A stretch of 49,373 nucleotides of DNA from an uncultured Porphyromonadaceae bacterium (lineage in GTDB: Bacteria > Bacteroidota > Bacteroidia > Bacteroidales > Muribaculaceae): assembly GCA_905202215.1 (NCBI GenBank), contig CAJKRG010000016.1, positions 1 to 49,373 of the forward strand, given 5' to 3'. Position numbers and translations under genes: made by a program. Each line of letters begins with the position of its first letter. Position 1 is the first letter of the stretch. This document shows positions 26,981 through 34,066 of this stretch, in pieces. The notes beneath the pieces were generated by a model. The model searched no databases. It had not been told where the DNA came from and saw only the letters and a list, made by a program, of their open reading frames with translations.

Positions 26981-28011
26981 AAATTTTGTAACAGAGGGTC
27001 GTGTTGATTAAGAATAGCGTTGAGCTGTTCGTGCTCCACCAGAAAGCCGTCGTGTCCGAAGGCTGATTCTATCTCATGATATTCCGCGGAGGGAAGCAGA
27101 GCTGCGAGCTCACGCATTTCGGGGGGAGTGAAGACTATGTCGGTACTTATGCCGATAACAAGAGCCGGCATGACGAGGCGTCCGAGTGCAGCGCGGAGGC
27201 CGCCGCGGCCGCGGCCGACATCGTGGGTGTCGAAGGCATCGAGAATTTTGACATAGGAATAGGCGTTGAACCGACGGCTCAGTTTAGTGCCCTGATAGCG
27301 CTGATATGAGCATGCGCGGTGTGTGCGGACGGGAGCGTCGGTCTCTGCCGGAGGATTTTGCTGGGTGCGGTTGTAGCCTTCCGGACCTCGGTAGGTGAGA
27401 AGGCCTATGGCACGGGCTGCCTCAAGGCCGGCGGATCCTGCATCCGGACGCCGTTCGCCGTATGTTGCGTCAGCGTATATGGCCATGCGCTGGGTCTCGT
27501 CGACGGCTATGCACCATGGAGAGGCTTTGGCGTCGGTGGCTATGAGGACGAGGCGCCCGAAGCGCCCGGGTTCGGCCACGGCCCATTCGAGCGCCTGAAA
27601 TCCGCCGACGGAACTGCCGACGAGGGTGCCGATATGCTGCAATCCGAGATGATCGGCCAGGAGGGCGTGGGCGCGCGCCATATCGCGTATGGTCAGATCG
27701 GGAAAATCATTGTAGTATGGCTCGCCGGTCGAGGGGTTGATGCTTGTCGGACCTGTCGAACCGTAACAAGAACCGATGATGTTGGCGCAGACTGTGAAAT
27801 GTACGGCAGGATCGAGAAATCCGCCTTCAACCACCGTGCCGGGCCACCAGTCGGCTACGTCGCTGTTGGCGGTCAGGGCATGACAGACCCACACGGCATT
27901 GTCTGCCGCGGGGTCGTAAGTGCCGAAAGTGTGGTAGGCGATTTCGAGTCCGTGGAGCACGGCGCCGCTTTCGAGAGCGAAATCTGCTGTATGTCGGTAG
28001 ATTTTCAGCAT
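26977..28011 (-). CDS. metX: Homoserine O-acetyltransferase (MetX)
   Basis: The 344-residue alpha/beta-hydrolase-fold enzyme acetylates homoserine from acetyl-CoA. The start is set at 28011 (MLKIYRHTADFALESG), overlapping the metY stop by 7 bp. The open frame runs back to 28545, but that part is an Arg-rich shadow of metY. MetX features are LEIAYHTFGTYDP, HALTANSDVADWW, the conserved ANIIGSCYGSTGPTSINP, nucleophile Ser in GSSVGGFQALEWA (about residue 132), acid Asp in GISTDIVFTP and His in AFGHDGFL. Acetyl versus succinyl specificity is inferred from family membership. Together with MetY it makes homocysteine by direct sulfhydrylation. Confidence 0.94.
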   Translation of the reverse strand: MLKIYRHTADFALESGAVLHGLEIAYHTFGTYDPAADNAVWVCHALTANSDVADWWPGTVVEGGFLDPAVHFTVCANIIGSCYGSTGPTSINPSTGEPYYNDFPDLTIRDMARAHALLADHLGLQHIGTLVGSSVGGFQALEWAVAEPGRFGRLVLIATDAKASPWCIAVDETQRMAIYADATYGERRPDAGSAGLEAARAIGLLTYRGPEGYNRTQQNPPAETDAPVRTHRACSYQRYQGTKLSRRFNAYSYVKILDAFDTHDVGRGRGGLRAALGRLVMPALVIGISTDIVFTPPEMRELAALLPSAEYHEIESAFGHDGFLVEHEQLNAILNQHDPLLQNL

Positions 28012-29297
28012 AGTCCTGCGGCGTGGAATGCCTGTTCGAAATCGGCGATGATATCGGCGGGATCTTCGAGACCGGCCGATATGCGGAGCAATGTCGGTGT
28101 GACGCCGGCTTTCTTCAGATCGGCTTCGGAGAGCTGTTTGTGTGTGGTCGAGGCAGGATGCGTGACTACGGTGATGGAGTCGCCGATCATGGTCATATGA
28201 GCGGCGAGCTGCAGTGCTTCCACAAATTTGACAGTGCTTTCGAGCGAGCCTTTCAGTTCGGCATTGAGTACGGCGCCTCCTCCGAAACGGAAATATTTTT
28301 CTGCGTTGGCATGCCAGGGGTGATCTTCGAAGCCTACATAGGCAACGTTTTCCACGGCTTCGTGTCCGCGGAGGAATTCGGCCAGACGGCGTGTGGCCTC
28401 TACCTGATGGCGCACACGCAGCGACAGGGTCTCGAGGCCGATCATCATCAGATAGCTGTCGAAAGCCGACGGACAAGTGCCGAGATCGCGGAGGCCGTCG
28501 ACACGGCATTTGGCGATAAAAGCAGCGTTGCCGAAAGCATCGCACATATTGAGGCCGTGGTATCCTTCCGAAGGGCCGTCGATCTCAGGGAAGCGGCCGT
28601 TGCGCCAGTTGAAATTGCCTCCGTCTACGATAATGCCTCCCATGGCTGTGCCGTGGCCGTTGATCCATTTTGTGGCCGAGTCGACGATGATGTTGGCACC
28701 CCATTCGAAAGGATTGCACAGGTATCCGCATGCGCCAAAGGTGTTGTCGACAATGAAGGGAACGCCTTTTTCGGCTGTTACGGCAGCAATGGCTGCCAGA
28801 TCAGGTACTGCGCATGTGGGATTGCCCATGCTTTCGGCGAAGACGGCGCGCGTACGGTCGTCGATGAGTGCGCCGATGGCTTCCGCGGTTGCCTCGGGAG
28901 CAATTTTCACTTCAATGCCGAGGCGGGGCAGTGTATGGCGGAAGAGATTGTATGTGCCTCCGTAGAGGAATGGCGACGCCACTATGTTGTCGCCTTTGGA
29001 GGCAAGCATTGTCACAGCCACGAGTGTGGCGGCCATGCCCGATGAGGTGGCTACGGCTCCGACGCCGCCGTAGAGAGCAGCCACGCGCTCTTCATAAGCG
29101 GAGTTGGTCGGGTTCTGAAGACGGGTATATATGTTGCCCGGTTGGGTGAGCTCGAAGAGATCAGCGGCATATTCGCATGTCGGGAAGCGATATGCGGCGG
29201 TAGGATAGATGGCGTTTCCGCGCGAGCAGGTTGCATCGTCGCGGTTGAGTCCGGCGTGAATCTGGCGGGTTTCGAATCCGAGTTTGCTGTAGTCCAT
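28005..29297 (-). CDS. metY: O-acetylhomoserine sulfhydrylase (MetY)
   Basis: The 430-residue PLP enzyme of the Cys/Met metabolism family converts O-acetylhomoserine plus sulfide to homocysteine. Characteristic segments are FETRQIHAGLNRDDATCSRGNAIYPTAAYRF (N-terminal, split here only for description), YTRLQNPTNSAYEERVAAL, and the Schiff-base Lys in DSATKWINGHGTAMGG near residue 210. The length of about 430 separates MetY from shorter cystathionine synthases and lyases. It is the first gene of metY-metX-hom. A Met-rich leader ORF and an intrinsic terminator lie in its 5' leader, the terminator U-tract ending only about 12 bp before the ATG, so expression should respond to Met-tRNA charging. 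Confidence 0.94.
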   Translation of the reverse strand: MDYSKLGFETRQIHAGLNRDDATCSRGNAIYPTAAYRFPTCEYAADLFELTQPGNIYTRLQNPTNSAYEERVAALYGGVGAVATSSGMAATLVAVTMLASKGDNIVASPFLYGGTYNLFRHTLPRLGIEVKIAPEATAEAIGALIDDRTRAVFAESMGNPTCAVPDLAAIAAVTAEKGVPFIVDNTFGACGYLCNPFEWGANIIVDSATKWINGHGTAMGGIIVDGGNFNWRNGRFPEIDGPSEGYHGLNMCDAFGNAAFIAKCRVDGLRDLGTCPSAFDSYLMMIGLETLSLRVRHQVEATRRLAEFLRGHEAVENVAYVGFEDHPWHANAEKYFRFGGGAVLNAELKGSLESTVKFVEALQLAAHMTMIGDSITVVTHPASTTHKQLSEADLKKAGVTPTLLRISAGLEDPADIIADFEQAFHAAGLC

Positions 29298-29308
29298 GTG
29301 TTTTTTAT

Positions 29309-29344
29309 AAAAAAGAACCGGCGCCCTTGCGGGGGTGCCGGTTT
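29309..29344 (-). terminator. Attenuator terminator before metY
   Basis: On the minus strand AACCGGC and GCCGGTT (plus 29337-29343 and 29316-29322) enclose a CCC/GGG inner stem and a small loop; C then six T follow (plus 29309-29315). It sits inside the leader, between the leader-peptide stop and metY. Its 5' arm AAACCGGCAC (plus 29335-29344) is perfectly complementary to GTGCCGGTTT (plus 29378-29387) at the end of the leader ORF, which gives the alternative antiterminator. Confidence 0.85.
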
Positions 29345-29374
29345 GCGTTATTTAAATACATTAATTATACACAA

Positions 29375-29479
29375 CTAAAACCGGCACGGCGGAATTTCCA
29401 TCATGCACATGACCATAGCCATCATTTCCATACCTGTGGGCATGGGCATCGAAGCTATGTTGATGTGGGTGGATTTCAT
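29375..29479 (-). CDS. Methionine-rich leader peptide of the metY-metX-hom operon
   Basis: A 34-codon ORF starts 17 nt after the predicted transcription start. Ten of its 34 residues are Met; nine fall within residues 11-27, including M-E-M-M-A-M-V-M-C-M-M. The peptide ends E-I-P-P-C-R-F and a TAG stop. The codons for C-R-F and the stop overlap one strand of an antiterminator helix. By the classical model, ribosomes stalling on Met codons when charged Met-tRNA is scarce leave this segment free to pair with the terminator 5' arm, allowing read-through into metY; unimpeded ribosomes cover it and the terminator forms. No homology is claimed; the evidence is composition, position and RNA complementarity. 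Confidence 0.85.
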   Translation of the reverse strand: MKSTHINIASMPMPTGMEMMAMVMCMMEIPPCRF

Positions 29480-29499
29480 AAATATGTCGGTTTGTGCTG

Positions 29500-29530
29500 C
29501 AAAAGTACTTATTTTTCTTTTTGATGCAAA
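29500..29530 (-). promoter_or_regulatory. Bacteroidota-type promoter of the metY leader
   Basis: Minus-strand TTTG (plus 29527-29530), 19-nt spacer, TACTTTTG (plus 29500-29507). Predicted start about 29496. It lies in the murI-metY intergenic region. Confidence 0.85.
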
Positions 29531-29573
29531 ATAAAATCTGCAAAAATGTCGATTTATGTTCTTTTTTTTGCTT

Positions 29574-30392
29574 TCAGTCGAGCCTGATAGTTGAGGCTTG
29601 GACAGGTGAATGCATGAATTCTGTTGCCAGAGGGTCGAACTTTTCGGGTGATTCGGTGGTAAGGTATCGTACTGAGCTTCCGCGACTTATTCTTGCGTCC
29701 ATATCGGGATGCCGGCGCAGGTAGTCGAGCAGCGAAGCGGCCACAATCTCTCCCTGAGAAAGTATTTTGACGCCGTCGGGCACATATCTGCGTATTTTGC
29801 CGAGCAGCATGGGATAGTGTGTGCAGCCAAGGATCAATGTATCGATATCGGGGGCAGAACCGAAAAGAGCATCTATATCTTTTTTTACGAAATAGTCGGC
29901 GCCGTCGCCATCGGCCTCGCGGTATTCTACCAGCGGAACCCACATCGGGCAGGCATGGCTGTACACTCTTACTCCGGGGGCATGTTTGGCAATCTCGATT
30001 TCGTATGACTGCGAAGCAACGGTGCCGGGAGTTGCGAATAATCCTACGGATCCTGTGGCTGTGGTGTCGGCTATGGCCTCCACTGTGGGTCGGATCACGC
30101 CGAGCACACGGCGTGTCGGATCTATGGCGGCAAGATCGCGTTGCTGGATGCTGCGGAGAGCCTTTGCCGAAGCTGTGTTGCATGCGAGTATTACGAGCGG
30201 GCAACCTTGGGCGAAGAGATATTTCACCGCCTCGAGTGTGAAGCGGTATACAAGTTCGAACGAACGTGTGCCGTAGGGGGCACGGGCGTTGTCGCCAAGA
30301 TATAGGAAATCTGCACCGGGAAGTGCCCGGCGCAGATCTCTGAGTATGGTAAGGCCTCCGAAACCGGAGTCGAAAACGCCTATCGGTGACAT
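29574..30392 (-). CDS. murI: Glutamate racemase
   Basis: The 272-residue enzyme makes D-glutamate for peptidoglycan. Both catalytic cysteines are present: ACNTAS near residue 71 and GCTHYP near 190. The N-terminal PIGVFDSGFGGLTILRDL motif and YLGDNARAPYG are canonical. Length is typical. It follows pgi on the minus strand after an AT-rich palindromic spacer of 102 bp and precedes the metY leader; no functional tie to either is obvious. Confidence 0.96.
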   Translation of the reverse strand: MSPIGVFDSGFGGLTILRDLRRALPGADFLYLGDNARAPYGTRSFELVYRFTLEAVKYLFAQGCPLVILACNTASAKALRSIQQRDLAAIDPTRRVLGVIRPTVEAIADTTATGSVGLFATPGTVASQSYEIEIAKHAPGVRVYSHACPMWVPLVEYREADGDGADYFVKKDIDALFGSAPDIDTLILGCTHYPMLLGKIRRYVPDGVKILSQGEIVAASLLDYLRRHPDMDARISRGSSVRYLTTESPEKFDPLATEFMHSPVQASTIRLD

Positions 30393-30411
30393 TTGTTTAG
30401 GAGGTTAAGAT

Positions 30412-30491
30412 ATTATGATGTTAGGATATTAAGATTAGTTGAAATTAGAATTTCCTAAATTCATACCTTCCTAATATCCTAAATTCATAAT
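30412..30491 (-). terminator. AT-rich extended inverted repeat between pgi and murI
   Basis: TTAGGATATTA (30421-30431) pairs perfectly with TAATATCCTAA (30472-30482), and ATTATGA (30412-30418) with TCATAAT (30485-30491) after a 2x2 internal loop. The 40-nt interior is itself AT-rich. This may end pgi transcripts or be a processing or repeat element; there is no long U-tract. Confidence 0.4.
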
Positions 30492-30494
30492 TTC

Positions 30495-31826
30495 TTAAAG
30501 TTTGGCCTTGATGGCGGCAGTTTCGGCCTCGTAGCCCGGCTTTTCGAGGAGGGCGAACATGTTTTTCTTGTATGCCTCTACGCCAGGCTGGTTGAAGGGA
30601 TTGACACCGAGTATATATCCGCTAATGCCGCATGCCGCCTCGAAGAAGTAGATGAGTGAACCGAGGGTATTGGCGTTGAGAGCCGGAATCACAACCTGCA
30701 TGTTGGGGACGCCTCCGTCAATGTGGGCTATGCGGGTGCCGAGTTCGGCCATTTTGTTGACTTCATCGACGCGCTTGCCGGCAATGTAGTTGAGGCCGTC
30801 GAGGTTCGATTCGTCGAAGGGAATGCGTAGTTCACGGTCGGCAGTGGCTACAGACACAACGGTTTCGAAGATAATGCGCTCGCCTTCCTGGATCCACTGT
30901 CCCATGGAATGGAGGTCGGTGGTGTTGTCGACAGCTGCGGGATAGATACCTTTGTTGTCCTTGCCTTCGCTTTCGCCGTAGAGCTGTTTCCACCATTCTC
31001 CGAAGAAGTGGAGTTTCGGGTTGTAGTTTACAAGAATCTCGATCTTTTTGCCCGAGCGGTAGAGGGCGTTGCGGTAGAGGGCATATGTCATGGACGATGT
31101 GTCGGTGCCGGCAAGAGTGCCCTTTTCCATTTCGCGTGCTCCTTCAACGAGGGCATGGATGTCGAATCCGGCCACGGCTATAGGCAGGAGGCCCACAGGA
31201 GTAAGCACGGAGAAACGGCCGCCGACATTGTCGGCAATCACATATGTCTTATAGCCTTCGGTATTGGCGAGTGTGCGGAGGGCGCCGCGCTTGGCATCGG
31301 TCACAGCGACAATGCGCTTGCCGGCTTCTTCGCGGCCGAGCTGGTTCTCAAGCTGTTCGCGGAGAATGCGGAATGCGATGGCAGGTTCGGTAGTCGTTCC
31401 CGATTTAGATATCACGATGATGCCGAATTTTTTGTCTTTCAGGAAGTCCTGAAGCTCGGCGAGATAGTCTTCGCCGATGTTCTGCCCGGCGAAAAGCACT
31501 TTTGTACCGGTGTTGGGCCGATAGGAATCGAAGGCTCCCGAGAGAGCTTCGATCACGGCTTTGGCTCCAAGGTAGCTGCCTCCGATGCCGATAGCTACGA
31601 CAACATCGCAGAGTTCGCGGAGTCGTGCGGCAGTGGCGTTTATATCGTCGAGGAGTTCGTCGCTTGTTTCGGTGGGAAGTTTTACCCAGCCCAGAAAATC
31701 ATTGCCGAGGCCGGTACCGTCTGTAAGTTTGTCGAGGGCGGCTTTGCCGTCGGGTTTGAGGGTTTCGAGACCGTTGGCACTGATGAATGATTCGGCGCCG
31801 GTCACGTTTACTTGAATCTTACTCAT
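30495..31826 (-). CDS. pgi: Glucose-6-phosphate isomerase
   Basis: A 443-residue PGI interconverting glucose-6-phosphate and fructose-6-phosphate. Signature regions are VVAIGIGGSYLGAKAVIEAL, VISKSGTTTEPAIAFRILRE, the ADNVGGRFSVLTPVGLLPIAVAG block (PGI signature 1), and the C-terminal NPFNQPGVEAYKK with the catalytic Lys. It is the compact bacterial form near 445 residues, not the 550-residue enterobacterial form. A TACCTTTG box lies about 65 bp upstream of the ATG. It is divergent from rplM. Confidence 0.96.
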   Translation of the reverse strand: MSKIQVNVTGAESFISANGLETLKPDGKAALDKLTDGTGLGNDFLGWVKLPTETSDELLDDINATAARLRELCDVVVAIGIGGSYLGAKAVIEALSGAFDSYRPNTGTKVLFAGQNIGEDYLAELQDFLKDKKFGIIVISKSGTTTEPAIAFRILREQLENQLGREEAGKRIVAVTDAKRGALRTLANTEGYKTYVIADNVGGRFSVLTPVGLLPIAVAGFDIHALVEGAREMEKGTLAGTDTSSMTYALYRNALYRSGKKIEILVNYNPKLHFFGEWWKQLYGESEGKDNKGIYPAAVDNTTDLHSMGQWIQEGERIIFETVVSVATADRELRIPFDESNLDGLNYIAGKRVDEVNKMAELGTRIAHIDGGVPNMQVVIPALNANTLGSLIYFFEAACGISGYILGVNPFNQPGVEAYKKNMFALLEKPGYEAETAAIKAKL

Positions 31827-31891
31827 TGTTATATCAGGTATATGTTGTATTAGTTATAATTAAATATAGGTATATATTGTTTTGCTGACCG

Positions 31892-31899
31892 CAAAGGTA
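31892..31899 (-). promoter_or_regulatory. Candidate -7 box for pgi
   Basis: Minus-strand TACCTTTG with a weak -33 (TTAA at the right spacing). Predicted start about 31888, leader about 62 nt. Confidence 0.55.
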
Positions 31900-31983
31900 T
31901 GGAAAAAATATGAATTATTTAAGAAATCGACGCATTTGCGAAGGGTGACTGACATAAATAACTCAAAAATTGCGGATTATTTA

Positions 31984-32013
31984 TTGCTGTGTAAAAAAAA
32001 AGTCGTACCTTTG
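31984..32013 (+). promoter_or_regulatory. Promoter for the rplM-rpsI-(rpsB-tsf) cluster
   Basis: TTG at 31984-31986, 19-nt spacer and TACCTTTG at 32006-32013. Predicted start about 32017, leaving a leader of 108 nt before the rplM GTG. Confidence 0.75.
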
Positions 32014-32016
32014 CGG

Positions 32017-32124
32017 CACCGATTATGTCCAACACTAATACCGACAGTCGCGCGGCACGCTTTTGGCCAAGTGGGCTTCTACGCGGCGGTCAAATTATGT
32101 AACTATTAATCAAGAAATTAAACT
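32017..32124 (+). promoter_or_regulatory. rplM 5' leader with short uORF and weak hairpin
   Basis: The leader contains a 25-codon ORF, ATG at 32025 to TAA at 32100-32102, beginning 8 nt after the predicted transcription start. Possible base pairing is GAC/GTC (32043-32045 with 32089-32091) and CGCG/CGCG (32049-32052 with 32082-32085), with a TTGGCCAA palindrome (32063-32070) in between. Autoregulatory leaders of L13 operons are known in several bacteria; whether this one acts so is only a suggestion. Confidence 0.35.
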
Positions 32125-32607
32125 GTGGATACCATTAGCTATCGCACCGAATTTCCCAACGCTCAGCAGGTTGAGCACCAGTGGGTGGTGATCGACGCCA
32201 CCGATCAGGTTCTCGGCCGTCTCTGCGCCAAAGTGGCAAAGCTGCTTCGCGGCAAATACAAACCCAGCTATTCTCCCAACATGGAGTGCGGCGACAACGT
32301 GATCATCATCAACGCCGATAAGATTGTCCTCACCGGCAAAAAGATGACCGACCGTATCTATCTCAACTACACCGGCTATCCCGGCGGTCAGCGTGAGACC
32401 ACACCCGAAGTGCTCATGAAGAAATCGTTCAAGCAGCACAATCAGGACAAGGGTATGCACCCCCTGTTCATGCGCGTCATGAAGGGCATGCTTCCCAAGA
32501 ACCGTCTCGGTCGTCGTCTCATCGAGAACATGCACGTGTACAATGGTCCCAACCACCCGCACGAAGCACAGAACCCCACCGTTATCGACATCAATAAACT
32601 GAAATAA
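32125..32607 (+). CDS. rplM: 50S ribosomal protein L13
   Basis: A 160-residue L13 with the standard core WVVIDATDQVLGRLCAKVAKLLRGKYKP, GDNVIIINADKIVLTGKK and KGMLPKNRLGRRL. The start codon is GTG at 32125: residues D-T-I-S-Y after it match the usual Bacteroidota N-terminus, and no in-frame ATG lies nearby upstream. L13 is one of the early assembly proteins of the large subunit. It is 8 bp upstream of rpsI, the universal rplM-rpsI pairing. Confidence 0.97.
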   Translation: MDTISYRTEFPNAQQVEHQWVVIDATDQVLGRLCAKVAKLLRGKYKPSYSPNMECGDNVIIINADKIVLTGKKMTDRIYLNYTGYPGGQRETTPEVLMKKSFKQHNQDKGMHPLFMRVMKGMLPKNRLGRRLIENMHVYNGPNHPHEAQNPTVIDINKLK

Positions 32608-32615
32608 TCGCTAGT

Positions 32616-33002
32616 ATGGAAACAGTAAATGCAGTAGGCCGCCGCAAAGCCGCCGTCGCCCGCGTTATCGTTAAAGAAGGTACCGGCGTTATCACTATCA
32701 ACAAACGCCCCCTCGACGTGTACTTTCCTTCTTCGATTCTTCAGTACATCGTTAAACAGCCCCTCACCACACTCGAAGTAGCCGACAAATACGACATCAA
32801 TGTCAATCTTGATGGCGGCGGTTACAAAGGTCAGGCCGAAGCACTCCGCCTCGGTATCGCCCGCGCTCTGGTGAAAATCAATCCCGACGACAAGTCGGTG
32901 CTCCGCAAGCATGGCTTCATGACCCGCGACCCTCGCGCCGTAGAACGCAAGAAACCCGGTCAGCCCAAAGCCCGCAAGCGCTTCCAGTTCTCCAAGCGTT
33001 AA
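32616..33002 (+). CDS. rpsI: 30S ribosomal protein S9
   Basis: A 128-residue S9 with N-terminal VNAVGRRKAAVARVIVKEG, the GGGYKGQAEALRLGIARAL block and the basic tail ending KARKRFQFSKR, whose last Lys-Arg contacts P-site tRNA. It follows rplM by 8 bp and is the second gene of the operon. A GC hairpin at 33015-33039 lies just after its stop. Confidence 0.97.
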   Translation: METVNAVGRRKAAVARVIVKEGTGVITINKRPLDVYFPSSILQYIVKQPLTTLEVADKYDINVNLDGGGYKGQAEALRLGIARALVKINPDDKSVLRKHGFMTRDPRAVERKKPGQPKARKRFQFSKR

Positions 33003-33014
33003 TATCCCTCTACT

Positions 33015-33039
33015 GTCCGGCGGCCACAAGGCCGGACAA
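33015..33039 (+). terminator. Hairpin between rpsI and rpsB
   Basis: TGTCCGGC (33015-33022) and GCCGGACA (33032-33039) form a perfect 8-bp stem with a 9-nt loop. No U-tract follows (AAAATATG), so partial termination or a processing site is as likely as full termination. Confidence 0.45.
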
Positions 33040-33059
33040 AATATGTGTTTAGTATCTAA

Positions 33060-33098
33060 ACCGCGGCGATGGACCTGCGTTCCCTACCCCGTGGTTGC
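33060..33098 (+). promoter_or_regulatory. Candidate rpsB leader hairpin
   Basis: ACCGCGG near 33060 can pair with CCGTGGT near 33093 (one G-U), forming a stem about 40 nt upstream of the rpsB start. Leaders of rpsB that bind S2 are known in other bacteria; this one is only a structural possibility. No promoter box was seen between rpsI and rpsB. Confidence 0.3.
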
Positions 33099-33135
33099 CT
33101 GAAAACAAAGAACGTAAACCTAACAACAAAAGAAA

Positions 33136-33978
33136 ATGGCTAATCCCACATTCGAACAGCTCCTTGAAGCAGGTTGCCACTTCGGCCACCTCAAACGTAA
33201 ATGGAACCCCGCGATGGCCCCCTACATCTTCATGGAGCGCAACGGTATCCACATAATCGACCTCTATAAGACCGAGGCCAAGCTCGCCGAAGCCGCCAAT
33301 GTACTCCGCGGCATGGCAAAGAGCGGCAAGAAAGTTCTCTTCGTCGCTACCAAGAAGCAGGCCAAGCAGGTTATCGCCGATCTCGCATCTTCCATCGGCA
33401 TGCCTTATGTAATCGAACGCTGGCCCGGCGGTATGCTCACCAACTTCCCGACTATCCGTAAGGCTGTCCGCAAGATGACAACCATCGACAAGATGAGCAA
33501 GGACGGAACATTCGACAACCTCTCCAAGCGCGAACGTCTCCAGATCTCTCGTCAGCGCGCCAAACTCGAGAAGACCCTCGGCTCTATCGCCGACCTCAAC
33601 CGTCTTCCCTCGGCACTCTTCGTTGTCGACGTGATGAAAGAGCACATCGCCGTAGCCGAAGCCAACCGTCTCGGCATTCCCGTATTCGCCATGGTCGACA
33701 CCAACTCCGACCCCTCGCTCGTTGACTACGTAATCCCTGCCAACGACGACGCTTCCAAGAGCATCGAGCTTATCGCCGGCACACTTGTTGCCGCCATGGC
33801 CGAAGGTCTCGAAGAACGCAAGGCCGAGAAGCTCGACAACGAAGCCGCCGAAGCTCAGGCAGAGGCCGCCGCAGCTCCCCGTCGCGAACGTCGCCGCGTA
33901 CGCCGCGAAGAGCCCAAGGCTGAAGAAGCAGCCGAAGCAGCTCCCGCAGCAGAAGAGGCAGCAGAAGCAGCCGAATAA
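33136..33978 (+). CDS. rpsB: 30S ribosomal protein S2 with acidic Ala/Glu tail
   Basis: The 280-residue protein has the S2 core to about residue 225 (FEQLLEAGCHFGHLKRKWNP, ERWPGGMLTNFPTIRKAV, RLPSALFVVDVMKEHIAVAEANRLGIP, VIPANDDASKSIELI) and then a 55-residue tail of Ala, Glu and an Arg cluster (RRERRRVRREEP). Extended S2 tails are common in Bacteroidota as far as I know. It is followed by tsf after a terminator-like hairpin, the same rpsB-tsf order as in most bacteria. Confidence 0.97.
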   Translation: MANPTFEQLLEAGCHFGHLKRKWNPAMAPYIFMERNGIHIIDLYKTEAKLAEAANVLRGMAKSGKKVLFVATKKQAKQVIADLASSIGMPYVIERWPGGMLTNFPTIRKAVRKMTTIDKMSKDGTFDNLSKRERLQISRQRAKLEKTLGSIADLNRLPSALFVVDVMKEHIAVAEANRLGIPVFAMVDTNSDPSLVDYVIPANDDASKSIELIAGTLVAAMAEGLEERKAEKLDNEAAEAQAEAAAAPRRERRRVRREEPKAEEAAEAAPAAEEAAEAAE

Positions 33979-33992
33979 TTGAATACTCAGGT

Positions 33993-34031
33993 TTCTCAAG
34001 CTCGCCACCGGGCTTGAGAACTTGATTTTTT
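33993..34031 (+). terminator. Intrinsic terminator/attenuator between rpsB and tsf
   Basis: TTCTCAAGC (33993-34001) and GCTTGAGAA (34012-34020) make a perfect 9-bp stem with a 10-nt loop, followed by CTTGATTTTTT. It should reduce read-through from rpsB into tsf, balancing S2 and EF-Ts supply. No clear separate tsf promoter was found. Confidence 0.7.
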
Positions 34032-34066
34032 AGAAATATATACGAATAATAAAATATACTGAATAT

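Larger units (their letters stand above)
29298..29496 (-). promoter_or_regulatory. Met-tRNA-responsive attenuator leader of metY-metX-hom
   Basis: The roughly 200-nt leader holds, in order, a short 5' segment with AAACCG (plus 29488-29493) that could pair with the CGGTTT of the antiterminator strand, the Met leader ORF, the antiterminator strand (plus 29378-29387), an AU-rich spacer, and the terminator. No SAM riboswitch core (no kink-turn/pseudoknot architecture) is visible, and the space is filled by the ORF and hairpins. Antiterminator pairing is 10 of 10 bases. Confidence 0.8.

Noticed and set aside
28012..28545. N-terminal 178-codon extension of metX
   Set aside because: The extension is Arg/Ser/Cys-rich, overlaps metY in another frame, and the ATG at 28011 gives a normal MetX N-terminus.
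29298..29496. SAM riboswitch upstream of metY
   Set aside because: No SAM-I, SAM-II or SAM/SAH core elements were recognised, and the leader is accounted for by the Met-rich ORF, antiterminator and terminator.
29361..29543. 60-codon minus-strand ORF with many His residues overlapping the Met leader
   Set aside because: Its start lies upstream of the predicted transcription start, in another frame from the Met-rich ORF, and its His/Tyr content is a frame-shifted reading of the ATG-rich codons.
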